Shown here: piece after piece, positions 1-10,119 of the stretch | Numbering within the stretch: position 1 is the stretch's first letter | Layout of the letters: each line of letters opens with the position of its first letter | NCBI GenBank assembly: GCA_030549205.1 | Contig: JAUKTV010000001.1 | Location: 1,426,001-1,490,000 of the forward strand | Origin: Apiosordaria backusii | Taxonomy: Eukaryota > Ascomycota > Sordariomycetes > Sordariales > Lasiosphaeriaceae | Length of the DNA: 64,000 bases | Reading direction: 5' to 3' | Program-made: the position numbers and the translations under genes | The notes under the pieces: generated by a model | Seen by the model: the letters and a program-made list of their open reading frames with translations, nothing else | What the model was told of the DNA's origin: nothing | The model's database searches: none

Positions 1-1902
1 ACCTCGGCAGTTTTGGGGACAGCTTCACAGAATATTTCTATCTTGAGGTCCCCAAGCGTTGTGTGAAGTGTTACGGACATGACGGCGTCGTACTATGGGT
101 GACTTTGTGAGATTTACGTAGTTTGTCTTGTTTACATAAAGTTGAGGCTCGAATTTGTTGGACAAAATGCAGCGAACGGGTCTGGGCCCGCGTTGACGTC
201 GGTCGTCTGAACAGGGGCCGTTTGATCAAAAAGCTTGGCAACAGAAGCCACAAGCCTAGGGGAGCTATGACCACCCCTCTTGTTTCAAGTTCATCATATC
301 CATATCCTCGTTATCTCATCAACATGACGACATCAAAGTTGGACGGAACCAAGATGATAGAGTGTACCTGAAGATTGTTTGTTTTTGTTGACGGCATCTC
401 TCGCGAAGCCATGGTGTCACTAATTTGGCTTGGTGTTCTAGCGTCTCGACATCAGCAAAACGGTCTCACAACGGACGCTACATGTGCCCCGCAATTCGAG
501 ATCAGAATTGATTCCCAAACTCCCAGTGCTGGCTAGGCCAAGACGGTTTCTTTGGACCAACACATCGGTCAGCAAACCGAGTCTAGTCTGCTGCAGGAAC
601 CGCAATACGCCTGATTGAGAATTGACCGGCGAGGATTCGTCCGTCCGGCTCAGCAAGTGCTGACTTGTGATATGTTTTGTAAGTTGCTAAGAGGAACAAT
701 GATCCACTTCCGTTCCCACCTCTCGGCAGCCCAGTGAGGTTGGACTTGGCCCTTGTACCATCATAGCTGGGCCACTCGCACAGGGCAGGCATCCAGTTCT
801 CACCAGCGCAAGGCTGCCTCTCTCACCTTTTACAAAGAACCATTGCATTGCGTTCGCAACCCGCAGGCTCAGCAATTCAGCCGTCTCACCTCCCGCCGGC
901 AAAGCCAGCCCGCTGAGAAGTCGCCGTCTCTGCCCGGGGTGCTGGGTCGCCTCGTCTCTTTGTTCCCGTCTCTCCACTTGCGCCGCCCACCGTCTCTGTT
1001 AGAGAGATCTCCAACCTCAAATCTCGGACCTAGGTGCTTTGCCTCACCTGGAATCTGCCCCTCCTTAATAATTATAGGACCAATACTATACCTACCAACC
1101 GTTGGAAGTTCGAGCCGGCCTTGCGATAGTCGATTTGAAACAGACCTAGTTACCTCGTCTCTCTCGAAAGAAACCTGAAAGGAAATTCCATTTCCACTTC
1201 GGCCTTGGTTGTTATACGGTGGGTATCACTGGGTTGTTACATCGTAAACTCCGGGGTCGGTATTCCACTGAGATCACCCAGCCGCAAGAGTCCACTGAAA
1301 GGCAAGGAACCTGGAAGGTGCAGGAACACACCGGGCTCCAGTCTCGGCGCAGACAAGACCAAGTCACCAACGCACCTGAGCGGCCGAGTTCGACGACACA
1401 AAGACACACGGCGGCTCGAGGGGTCTTTTCATTTGGCCCCCTCACCCTCTCACACCCCCCCCAACGACTGCTAAAAAATAAGCCTGCAGCACAGCTGCCT
1501 CCATTCGCACTCCATTCGTATTCGAGCTTGCGTTTCTTGCGTCTTGCAAGAGATCCTCCACTCCCAAGACACCCCTCATCCATTTCCCCAGCAGTAGCGA
1601 AACACGCGACGAAAACATCGACCGCAGTATAGTGTGCCTCGCTGCGGCGGACGCCGATGGTGATGCCCATGCTTGCGCAACTTCACCAAGCTTATCGATA
1701 CAGCGCCAGCGACATACCAGACGAACCCCTCACCTCGGACAGCCTCCCCCTCAGCCCTATCTTAACGCTTGAAGCCGACGTCTGCGGGACGGTCCTCTTA
1801 TTGATGATCGGCGAAGGCCGCCGCGCTCGCCTAGACGACAATAAACGATAATAACGATAACATTTAATTGGAACCGGTGCGGGCGCCCAGCCCAGCAGCA
1901 CG
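1..1902. other. Non-coding region upstream of the arrestin-like gene
   Basis: No recognisable gene is seen on either strand. The short ORFs here (for example 753-1178 and 1219-1632 on +, 1212-1670 on -) have no recognisable domain and overlap each other. Stretches around 930-1000 and 1440-1600 are pyrimidine-rich on the + strand, as is common in fungal promoters and leaders. The right end probably holds the promoter and 5' UTR of the arrestin-like gene. Confidence 0.5.
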
Positions 1903-3252
1903 ATGGCAAATACAGCCGCGACTGTGAGGATATCCGGGCCTCCAAATAGCAGCTTTTTGGTCGGCTACCCGGGCATCTCGGCGACATTGGTGCGCTCCTT
2001 TTCTCTTTCCTAGTTTCTGGTCTTCACATGTAAGTCGGATTGATAGGGCGCTTTGCTAACTATGAACTAGCCCAGGATAGTAGGGAAAGTCGAGATCCGG
2101 CCTGGCGCAGGCTACACGGCGCCGGTACAAATATCCATGGTTCGCATATGCTTACAGCGACGAGAAACGATACATCCAGCGGCGGAAAACATGGCGAAAA
2201 GGCATCTGGGCACCCCGAGGCGAGAGACGGTCGATTTGGTGGGGAAGGAAGTGCTGCTATTTAGGTGCGTGTCGGGAAAAGAGGCTGAGAGCGTAATTGC
2301 GATGGATCTGCCATTCCAAATATTTATCCCTTTCGGACGGGGCGGCGAAGAAGTAAACCGCCGCATTCCTCCAGCGAGCATTCAACTGGCCAGCAGAATC
2401 GCCGAAACGTACTATGAATTGGTGGTTACAGTTCAACAAGGATCGAGCATGCAAAACCGATACGCATTTCCAATACCACTACAACGATACGATACCCTCT
2501 CAACATTCGGCATGTACAACCGCCCTGAAAGCAAGGTCGTCACGGCAGACAACATCGTGACATTGGGCATTTCTCTCCCGAAGTGGAGCTACGGGCCATT
2601 GGATCCTATAACAGTATACATCAAGCTGGCACCAAATCCAGACTGGCTCAACAAGGCAAGAAAGGTGACGATACAAAAGATCACGTTGGCCATCGAGGAG
2701 GAGATCACGTTCAATCCGGAAGGAGACGAGCCAACGAAGAAAGTCAACAAAATCGCCAAACACACCCAGCCAGTAGGGACCAAAATCCCAGAAGCTGGCT
2801 ACGTCACCAACTTGGGGCTCGTGTTCCCGGCGCGGGACCTGAGGGATTCGGATGGCATCATTAAAAGGGGCAAGCCTGGGTTTCCATTATACGAGGTCAC
2901 CAGCTTCACGACAACATCGATACTTTACAAAATTGAATTCTTTTTGACTATCAAGGTGGGTACGCGCACATGAAAAGACTCTCGGGCCGCATTTCTAACT
3001 TCCGGTTAGGCACATTTGACATCTGCCCGTGACATTACATTACGACAACCGATTGTGATTTGTCCAATGGATCAGCAGGCCTGCAAAGAGGAAATGGATG
3101 CTATTGAGCAAGCGGCAAAAGATGCGTCTCATGTCGACCCAAACAACCCAAAGCTACCAGATCGAACCATTATTCTGGCGCACGACAGAGAGGCGATTCG
3201 GTACTTGGGACTGTGCGAAGTGGGAGGGATGAAGAAAATGCTGATTGAATAA
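1903..3252 (+). CDS. Arrestin-fold domain protein
   Basis: Three exons: 1903-1989, 2071-2955 and 3010-3252, giving 404 residues. The first intron (1990-2070) has a GTGCGC donor and a GCTAAC branch motif. It joins an N-terminus reading MANTAATVRISG to a segment starting PRIVGKVEIRPGAGY. The second intron (2956-3009) starts GTGGGT. The body has the alternating beta-strand pattern of arrestin N- and C-domains, for example a stretch from about residue 95 containing VIAMDLPFQIFIPFG and a later LVFPARDL segment. Family members are cytosolic adaptors that link membrane cargo to ubiquitin ligases or endocytic machinery. No PPxY motif was noticed, so a ligase-adaptor role is not shown. The family call rests on overall pattern; the exact subfamily is not identified. 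The start was chosen because the frame upstream of 1903 shows no better ATG and the splice restores a conserved-looking N-terminus. Confidence 0.72.
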
Positions 3253-4575
3253 CAGCCGACGGCAGATGGATGACTAAAAACGGGACACGACGTGATGAGC
3301 GATGAACCGCTGGACCCAACCCGCCATGCCTATCCACCGACTTCAGACCTGCGCTTCGCCCACTTGGAGCGAGCCTCGCGGACTCTTTCTGGTCGGATAA
3401 TACGGAGCTCAATGGGCACAGCGTCATTGTTACTCGACGAGTTTCCAATAAATTCGACGACGAACGTCTTACGATGAGAGAGCGGCTTTAAGTCCATCTT
3501 CTAGGATAATCCAGCTCTACGGATGCGACGAAGCTTATAGCGCTTGGCGCGTTAGCAATTATTGAAACGGCTTCGAGTCCATGGTGGAGATGAAAGGGGG
3601 CTGGGACACCGGATGATCGGGAGTTATCAACCTGCCATGTCGCGGCTCCCCCCCGCTTGCTTGATGAAAGTCGGTTATCACGGGCGTCGACAGCGGGGTA
3701 TCATGACCAGCGTATTAGGAGGCGTCTCTGGACGGACAGGCCGGTGTTTGGACGAGCTTCTGAGCGATACTTGGGAGCAGGTCACTTGGGTGCTCGAGGA
3801 CAGGTTGTTGTTGGAAACTCTTTGAAGGAACTGGATCTCGAAAGAGAACGGGCGGGCAGGGGGCGGCGGTCATGCATTATACCTATGACATGGTTTTTTT
3901 TAAATGGTTGGATAACGACAGATCTGGTGTCCTGATTTTAGGACTGGAATACCCTTATGTGCATCTGACGAATTTTTCTGTCAGCTCAGGAGTTAAGTGA
4001 GGGAGGTGGGGGGGATGTATATGTACCTATAGCCAAACAGCCACCACAACAACACTACGGTGTATGGGTGGCGAATGATGATGAAAGAATAGTTGTATGA
4101 AATGATTCGAGAAGAATAAGATGACTTCAAAACAATTTATTCTTTGAGGTGAACAATATTCAGGTAGTCACTCGTAAGAATCTAACCCGGAACATCCTCA
4201 CCTCACCCAGATCTAACCAACACACTTTCGAAACAGCCACCAATAATTCCAAGTCGGAAAGACGTTCCCAGCTTCCTAGCCAGATTACCTACTCTATGTG
4301 CCGCCTGAAGAGACGCCCATTTCGCATAGTTACCTGATATCAGCATTTTGACGAGATACAATATTTGTGTTGAATGGAGTAGGATATTCTTTTTTCAGGA
4401 AGATATTCTTGCTTGCCCATACCTTCCTTCACTTCACTTATCGAAGTTTTACAAGCAAGAACCCACCCACCACCATAACTGAAATACCTAAAGAAGTTCT
4501 CTCGACAGCGATGCACTTACTTTCCCAAATTTCAAGAGGCTCTCATCTTTCTTTCATACCTAGCTACTGCGCCGC

Positions 4576-4710
4576 CAGTCAGTCAGCCAGTCAGTCAGTC
4601 AGTCAGTCAGTCAGTCAGTCAGTCAGTCAGTCAGTCAGTCAGTCAGTCAGTCAGTCAGTCAGTCAGTCAGTCAGTCAGTCAGTCAGTCAGTCAAGTCAGT
4701 CAAGTCAGTC
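4576..4710. repeat. CAGT tetranucleotide microsatellite
   Basis: About 26 uninterrupted copies of the 4-base unit CAGT run from roughly 4588 to 4693. They are flanked by slightly interrupted copies (CAGC on the left, CAAGT on the right). A four-base unit shifts frame at each copy, so the Ser/Gln/Val-rich reading frame across it (4367-4744) is not a credible protein. The tract is intergenic and likely to vary in length between strains. Confidence 0.97.
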
Positions 4711-4774
4711 TTGTACTCTTATTTTTACACACCTACCTTACTGAATCCGGGAAATCTCTTCGCTCTTACGTAAG

Positions 4775-4900
4775 GTAAGGCAAAGTCAGGTTAGGTTAGG
4801 TTACTCTGGTCCCAGTGTATACGGCAGCCATCAAAGAACCAATGTAGGTACACACCCCTTACCTTGCCTGATCTTACTTGACCTGACCTTACCTGACCAT
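4775..4900. repeat. AGGTT-type short repeats, both orientations
   Basis: The sequence AGGTTAGGTTAGGTTA occurs at about 4788-4803. A set of ACCTTGCC/GACCTGACCTTACCTGACC-like units follows at about 4858-4900. The two arms are imperfect reverse complements. The unit is five bases and lacks the third G of the canonical fungal telomere repeat TTAGGG, so it is not a telomere remnant by sequence. Confidence 0.6.
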
Positions 4901-6124
4901 AGTGAAGATACCCAGCATCTAGCTCCGTAGGTAGGCGGTAGGCGGAAATGTATTTACGATGTTTGGTGAAAGTGCGGTCGGTCGGTCGGTAACTGTTCTT
5001 CCTATTTGTTTCCGAAAGGGAGGAACATTGAACTTTGTTTACGTGTGTTTATTTGCATTGTCTATTCTGACCCTGTCGTTCTTCTTGTGTTGTGAGCATT
5101 AAAGAAGGGTGCCCGGGTTTCTGTTTCTCTTTGAGAGAGAGGTCTACGGCAAAGTTGGCTGTTGACTGTGTAAATTGCGTACACCATAGGTAAGTACATG
5201 AAGTTTTGCGCTTTTATGTGATAACCTTTTTTTCAGAGGAAGGATGCTATGGTTGTTGAGATATACTGGGTGATGAGATAATCAATCCAAAGGTTTTCGC
5301 TAACGCTTCGGGACACTCTAGGTGAGTGGGCGATGATGGAGATAGGTGGTCGATCTAAGGAAAAGGATTATTACGTCGAGGCTCAGAATTCAAGTCACAC
5401 ACACACAAAGCATGTCGAACGTTCTTCACCTACTTCTCCTCTCTCGCTGGATCTGTATTGGATAATTCATAAGTCATACCAAAGTTACTCACTTCGCTCT
5501 CTAGCTCTCTCACTCCACTTTCACCACACTTCACCCCCATTTTATTCTCATCACTCATGTTCAAAAGAAACCATCCCTCTCACCAACCACCCCCTTCCCA
5601 CCCCCCAAAAGGACCCGCTATGGTGATGTAAAATATGTAAAATGTTATGACAATGTAATAACTCAGATGGGCACGGAAAACAAGGATATCTAAACTTTCG
5701 GGAAAGGAAATAAAAAGCCACCCAGCAAAAGCCCACAAACTTTCCCTTCGCCCCATTTCTCCCATTCAAAAGTCAACCAAGCGGCGTGTTGTTCCAGCTC
5801 CCAGCGCCATTTATCCCATTCCTAAAACCCCTAATCCGAAACGCTTCTTCATCCACTCCTCCACTCCTCCACCCCTCCTCCTCACCCCAGATTTTGGTTT
5901 ATTTTGTGTGTTGCGGCTGTGTCGAGTCGATGCGGTTCATCGAGGGTCTTTTTACCATGTCCAAAGACTCGCATGAAACCCCGATCGTCTGCAGGTGTAG
6001 CAAGAGCTAATCTCATCTCCCTCAGCACCGAGAAGCAAGCTCAGCAACTCTACGTCTCCATTTCCCTCTTCCCCTTAGATTCCCTTCCACTCCTCTCGGG
6101 CTCCTCCGACACATAAGGGTGGTT

Positions 6125-8506
6125 CTACCCCCTCCTCCTCCGCTTCGGATCCCTCTCCGGACTATCCACCAAGTCCGACCTCGCAATCTCCTCCGTCCCG
6201 GCCGGACTGGGGCTGTTAGTCGCTGAGGTGGCCTCAAATACCCTTCCTGAATCAAACAAATTACCCGCATCGCCATTGCCAGTGTTGATCCCAAGACCGG
6301 CGCCACCGCCAAGGGTACCGCTGTCGGCTGTTCCTGTTGTGGGATATTCCGGAGCGGCTGTCGCGTCGAGAGAAAAGTTAAACTCGTCAGGATTGGTCCC
6401 AGTGGGGAAGACATTCATGTCACCAAATTCGCCCTCGAACCCCGCCTGGTTGCCGAAGGCGTTATTGTCAATGAACTGGTCGTAGTCGACCGAGTCAAAG
6501 TAGTTCGTATTGACGTTGCCATGTTCGTCCATGCCAGGGATGCGCCCAGATGGGCTGAGAGGACCGAGAAGGTGAGTGAGATTGTCAATTTGGGAAGCCT
6601 GTTGCGCTTGTAGTCGTTGCAGGGCGTCTAGTTCAGTCTGGGTCGCCTGGAGGTTTTGTAGTGGAGGAGGAATTGGCATCGAGGCGAGGATGGGAGACAA
6701 GGACAGGCCAGTCGTTTGCGGACTTGCGGCGGGCATAGACACTCCGCCGGGACTGGAGACGGATGGGATGCCATTCATGGAGGCAGCCGGGGTCGCCGCA
6801 TTGCTGCCGTTGTTCATAATGCTCAGCATCTTGTTGCGATTCTCGTTGCTCATGCCCGTCACGGGGGTGGTGGCGGCAACGTTGGGCAAGTCAATGCCTG
6901 TGCTGTTGACGTTGACCGCGTTGGTGTCCTGAATAATCTTCATCATTCCCTCGTGAGGATTATTCTGGAGCTCTTTCTGCATGTATGCAGAGGTCGAAGT
7001 GGTATCAGCAGCAGGAGTATCAAAAACCTCGGTGACAGTCCCAGACATTCGAGTGTTGGGGTACTGTGTTTGGGGCGCCGGTGAAGGTGTTGGTGACGGA
7101 GACAATGTTGTCACCGCACTCTTGTTTGCTTGGTGGTGTGGAACAGGGGGCAAGAGACGTTGGGGGCGTTTCGGTGTTCCCGTAGCAGAAACGTTTGGAG
7201 TTCGCTGATTGACGAAGCCGCCCAAGTCAACGACACCTCCGGCAGGCATGTTCGTAGACCCATGGCCTTGGGCGTTGGGAATGATGCTCGCCAAGAGATC
7301 TTGAACGCTCTGGACTCCACCCTGTTCCTCCAACGACTTCCTAAAAACATTGGCCAGAAAGTTGAGAATGGCGTTGATAGAATTCTCGTGCCGCTCGTGC
7401 ATATTCTGAAACAAGAGCGCTTGCTGATAGAGGGTACTATGCTCTTGTCGTATTTTGTTCAGCATGCCCGAGATCGCCACTTGTTGCTGCTGCAGTCTTT
7501 CTAGCTGGCTCTTCACTTGGATAAGATCCTTCTTCTGCAAAGGACCAACTTCGTGAGCAACAGATGCCCTGCCACCTTGTGACGCCCCAACACTTGGAAC
7601 ACCGTACGTCTCTTCGGCATTGTTGTCCTCCTCGCTTTCCGCCTCGCCGTCCTCTTTCTTCACTTTTTTCTTGCTGTTGCCGCCCTTTGGCTTGTTGATC
7701 AGCCAAAGCAGGTTCGGGTGTCCGCGTCGGAAATATGGATTCGAATACTCGCTGGGGCTCTTGTTTTTCCGCTCGCTCGCTTTCATCGAATTGTCTGACA
7801 AACCTACGCGCTTATGGAACCCATACATGTTGAGCTGCCGCACAAACGAGGCATAGTTGTTGTGCTTGAAGAGTTCGGGAATCAGGGTTTTAGCAAACTC
7901 ATCCTCGTCCAAGACGATGAACGAATCCCCCTTGTCAGACCAGCGGATCAGGTCGGTGTTCCTAGACTCGTCAAGAAAGCTGTGATTGATTAGTAACTGT
8001 AACATTGGCGTAGAGATGAGAGTATTGGCATACCTGCTGAGCTTCTGAACAAATGGGGGGATTTGTTTTCTCTTCGCTTGCGCTTCCCTCTTAGCCTGCG
8101 CAGCCTTCTCTTCCAGCAGATCGATGTTATCATGCTCATCCACCACCGAGTTCGTCGTTTGAAGGTATCGGGGATCCTCGGAGAACCCATTAGCCCACCC
8201 GTCCCCAACCTGATCAAAGGGGCCCCTGTTGCCCGAGTGAACGAGAGCGCGACTGTTTCCTCGACGGGCCAGAGCAGTCGAAGGCGCCGCGATTGGCTGC
8301 GCAAAGGCTCCTGAAGTTGGCATCATTGTGAACTGGTTGACGTTGCCAGCCTGTGAGTCGACAAAGCCGTTTCCATCCATCGCTCCGTTCCAACCAAATA
8401 GCCGATCCGTTTGCACAGGCGAGAAGGTCTGCTGTACCGGGGGTATCGGGAGCATCGACGAAGCGCCTGGAGCAGGTCGTTTTCTTGGGTTGTTAGGCGA
8501 AGACAT
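6125..8506 (-). CDS. HSF1: Heat shock transcription factor HSF1
   Basis: Sequence-specific activator that binds heat shock elements as a trimer in the nucleus. The reading frame is open for 793 codons. However, 7980-8033 is best read as an intron (rev-comp begins GTATGCC, has a TTACTAATC branch motif and ends CACAG). Removing it gives 775 residues and restores the HSF helix as KLSSFLDESRNTDLIRW. The DNA-binding domain spans about residues 150-260 and includes ASFVRQLNMYGFHKR and ends LLWLINKPK. A basic/acidic linker follows, then a Gln-rich heptad coiled coil (about residues 303-372) for trimerisation, then a long low-complexity Ser/Thr/Pro/Asn-rich activation region. The C-terminus is basic (DPKRRRRG). 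The sequence matches the HSF1 class rather than Skn7 or Sfl1/Mga1 by the NKSPSEYSNPYFRRGHP stretch. Confidence 0.93.
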   Translation of the reverse strand: MSSPNNPRKRPAPGASSMLPIPPVQQTFSPVQTDRLFGWNGAMDGNGFVDSQAGNVNQFTMMPTSGAFAQPIAAPSTALARRGNSRALVHSGNRGPFDQVGDGWANGFSEDPRYLQTTNSVVDEHDNIDLLEEKAAQAKREAQAKRKQIPPFVQKLSRYANTLISTPMLQLLINHSFLDESRNTDLIRWSDKGDSFIVLDEDEFAKTLIPELFKHNNYASFVRQLNMYGFHKRVGLSDNSMKASERKNKSPSEYSNPYFRRGHPNLLWLINKPKGGNSKKKVKKEDGEAESEEDNNAEETYGVPSVGASQGGRASVAHEVGPLQKKDLIQVKSQLERLQQQQVAISGMLNKIRQEHSTLYQQALLFQNMHERHENSINAILNFLANVFRKSLEEQGGVQSVQDLLASIIPNAQGHGSTNMPAGGVVDLGGFVNQRTPNVSATGTPKRPQRLLPPVPHHQANKSAVTTLSPSPTPSPAPQTQYPNTRMSGTVTEVFDTPAADTTSTSAYMQKELQNNPHEGMMKIIQDTNAVNVNSTGIDLPNVAATTPVTGMSNENRNKMLSIMNNGSNAATPAASMNGIPSVSSPGGVSMPAASPQTTGLSLSPILASMPIPPPLQNLQATQTELDALQRLQAQQASQIDNLTHLLGPLSPSGRIPGMDEHGNVNTNYFDSVDYDQFIDNNAFGNQAGFEGEFGDMNVFPTGTNPDEFNFSLDATAAPEYPTTGTADSGTLGGGAGLGINTGNGDAGNLFDSGRVFEATSATNSPSPAGTEEIARSDLVDSPERDPKRRRRG

Positions 8507-10119
8507 AACACTGTGAAGCGAGCGCGCTCAACTGATCGGGGTTGGTTTGGCACCCCGCGATACTGCAAAGGGCGGTTCTTCAAGTTGAAGCTCGACCCGG
8601 GTTGTGGCAGACTTGGAGGTCGCAGCAGCCTTCTCGAACTTGGTCTTCACTAAAGGCCGTCAACAAGATGAGGCCAAGCAGTAATCTTCTTGATGGCGGA
8701 CTGTTTGAAGCACTGCCGAATCCGGTCGATTTTCTGATGAAGCAGGCGGGCTCGGCACACAGAGAGAGATGGATCTAGTCGAGTGATGGCAAGCCAGAGA
8801 AAACTCTATTCAAATCAATCTGTTATATACTGCGGAGCGGAGAACAGCTTGCTCAAAGGCAGAGGCGGTCCAGGCACCTGGAGATCCACGCGCGGGTCTG
8901 ATATTGTTCCGCGGCGCGATGTCAATGGCAATGTCTGCTCTGCGGGTGTCGCAGAAGCGGAGAAGGTCTTTAGGTAGTCGCAAGGGTCTGAATGCGGCGT
9001 ATGAGCTGTCTCGGAGGTATCGCGATGAATCAATGGCAGTTGTTGTGCTAAATCTTGAAGCCTCGATGGCAGGGGACCTGCTGAACAATGGCTTGTGTCG
9101 GGGCTCAGTCGCTGGCTTCCGCGCTGCTTGTTTTCTGGTCACGTCTGGTGGCCTCAAAGAGGACGCCGAGAAGTCTCACACGAAAGAGTATGGAGAGGAG
9201 TCACCAGAGCGGCGTGCTCAGGGCGCAAAGCGGCAGAGGAACGAGGGGGAAGGGTTGGGCTTTGCTAAATAAATTTGACACGGTGTAAGGCCACTTGCTG
9301 GCGATGAAGGCTCACTGCCTGTCATATGAAGTGGGCTTTGCCGGTGCGATCGCGATCAACACACCGATTTTCTCGCTTGCCGAGCCAATCAGCTGTTGTA
9401 CAGATAACGTCCTGTCTCCACACGCGGGGTCGTTGTCCCAGCCTGTCTCTTGGCTCTTGGTCGGCTTCACTCTTTGTCTGGGCGTTTGAGACGAGGAACT
9501 TGAGTTGATGGCAGTGAGGCTTTGGAAACTTTCTCTTTTGAGACGTGGGCGGCAACTAAGTTTGGCAGCGCCGTTGTGAAAGTGTTAGTTTCGATGTGGA
9601 CTTATTCCCGGTGTCAGTACTGCAGCCGCCCTTACTGGGAGGTGTCAGGAAATTTTCGGCCTCACTGTCGATACGATACGGTCGATAGAACACCTTCGAT
9701 GGAATGCCAAGAAGCGCAGATGCAGACCGTTCAAGTGGGACCAAAACAGTTTTCCTTGTTGGTCTCGAAAACACTCAAAAAACAAGAGGCCATGTCCGAA
9801 CATTGTTGGGCCATGAACGATAGGGTACAACTCTAGTTCGCGGGCAGCAAAGCACGCAACCATGACATAAAGACCCATATAAACCCATTGTTACTGCGGC
9901 TCACGGAGCTGTTCTTCCGGCATGGGACCATGGGCTGTATGTGATTTGGGCACCAAGGAAGAGAGGAAAGAGGTACTGGACAAATATAAAGTGGGTATCT
10001 CTTGATGGTAATTATCCGACTGGCGGTCAGTCTCTGATCCTCAGTTTTCACCTACTTGCAGGCACAATATGCTTGTATCATATGTCACATATCTAGCTAC
10101 ACCTTCCCCGGTACTTAGC
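8507..10119. other. Intergenic region, HSF1 promoter side
   Basis: Lies upstream of HSF1 and downstream of CWC27, both on the minus strand. No gene is recognised; the longest ORFs (8904-9272 +, 8810-9157 -) overlap each other and show no domain. A perfect inverted pair cTTCtcGAAc at 8630-8639 resembles a heat shock element about 125 bases from the HSF1 start. Confidence 0.5.
8630..8639. promoter_or_regulatory. Candidate heat shock element upstream of HSF1
   Basis: The sequence has TTC and GAA units at the two-base spacing of a heat shock element (nTTCnnGAAn), followed by an imperfect third unit (TGG in place of TTC). It lies about 125 bases upstream of the HSF1 start codon. Autoregulation of HSF genes is known. 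A single inverted pair is also expected by chance every few kilobases, so this is weak. Confidence 0.25.

Larger units (their letters stand above)
3253..6124. other. Intergenic region with simple repeats
   Basis: No gene is recognised between the ends of the arrestin-like gene (+) and HSF1 (-), which converge here. The region holds a CAGT microsatellite (about 4576-4710) and AGGTT/ACCTG-type repeats (4775-4900), which are listed separately. The rest is ordinary fungal intergenic sequence with pyrimidine-rich patches near 5400-5620 and 5810-5890. Confidence 0.6.

Noticed and set aside
753..1632. Two plus-strand ORFs of about 140 codons upstream of the arrestin-like gene
   Set aside because: Pro/Ser/Arg-rich translation without domain, overlapping a minus ORF of equal length; best read as promoter or leader sequence.
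4367..4744. Ser/Gln/Val-repeat protein across the CAGT tract
   Set aside because: The frame is open only because a CAGT repeat has no stops; flanking sequence is not protein-like.
4788..4803. Telomere remnant
   Set aside because: The unit is AGGTT, not TTAGGG, the array is only about three units long, and it lies between ordinary genes.
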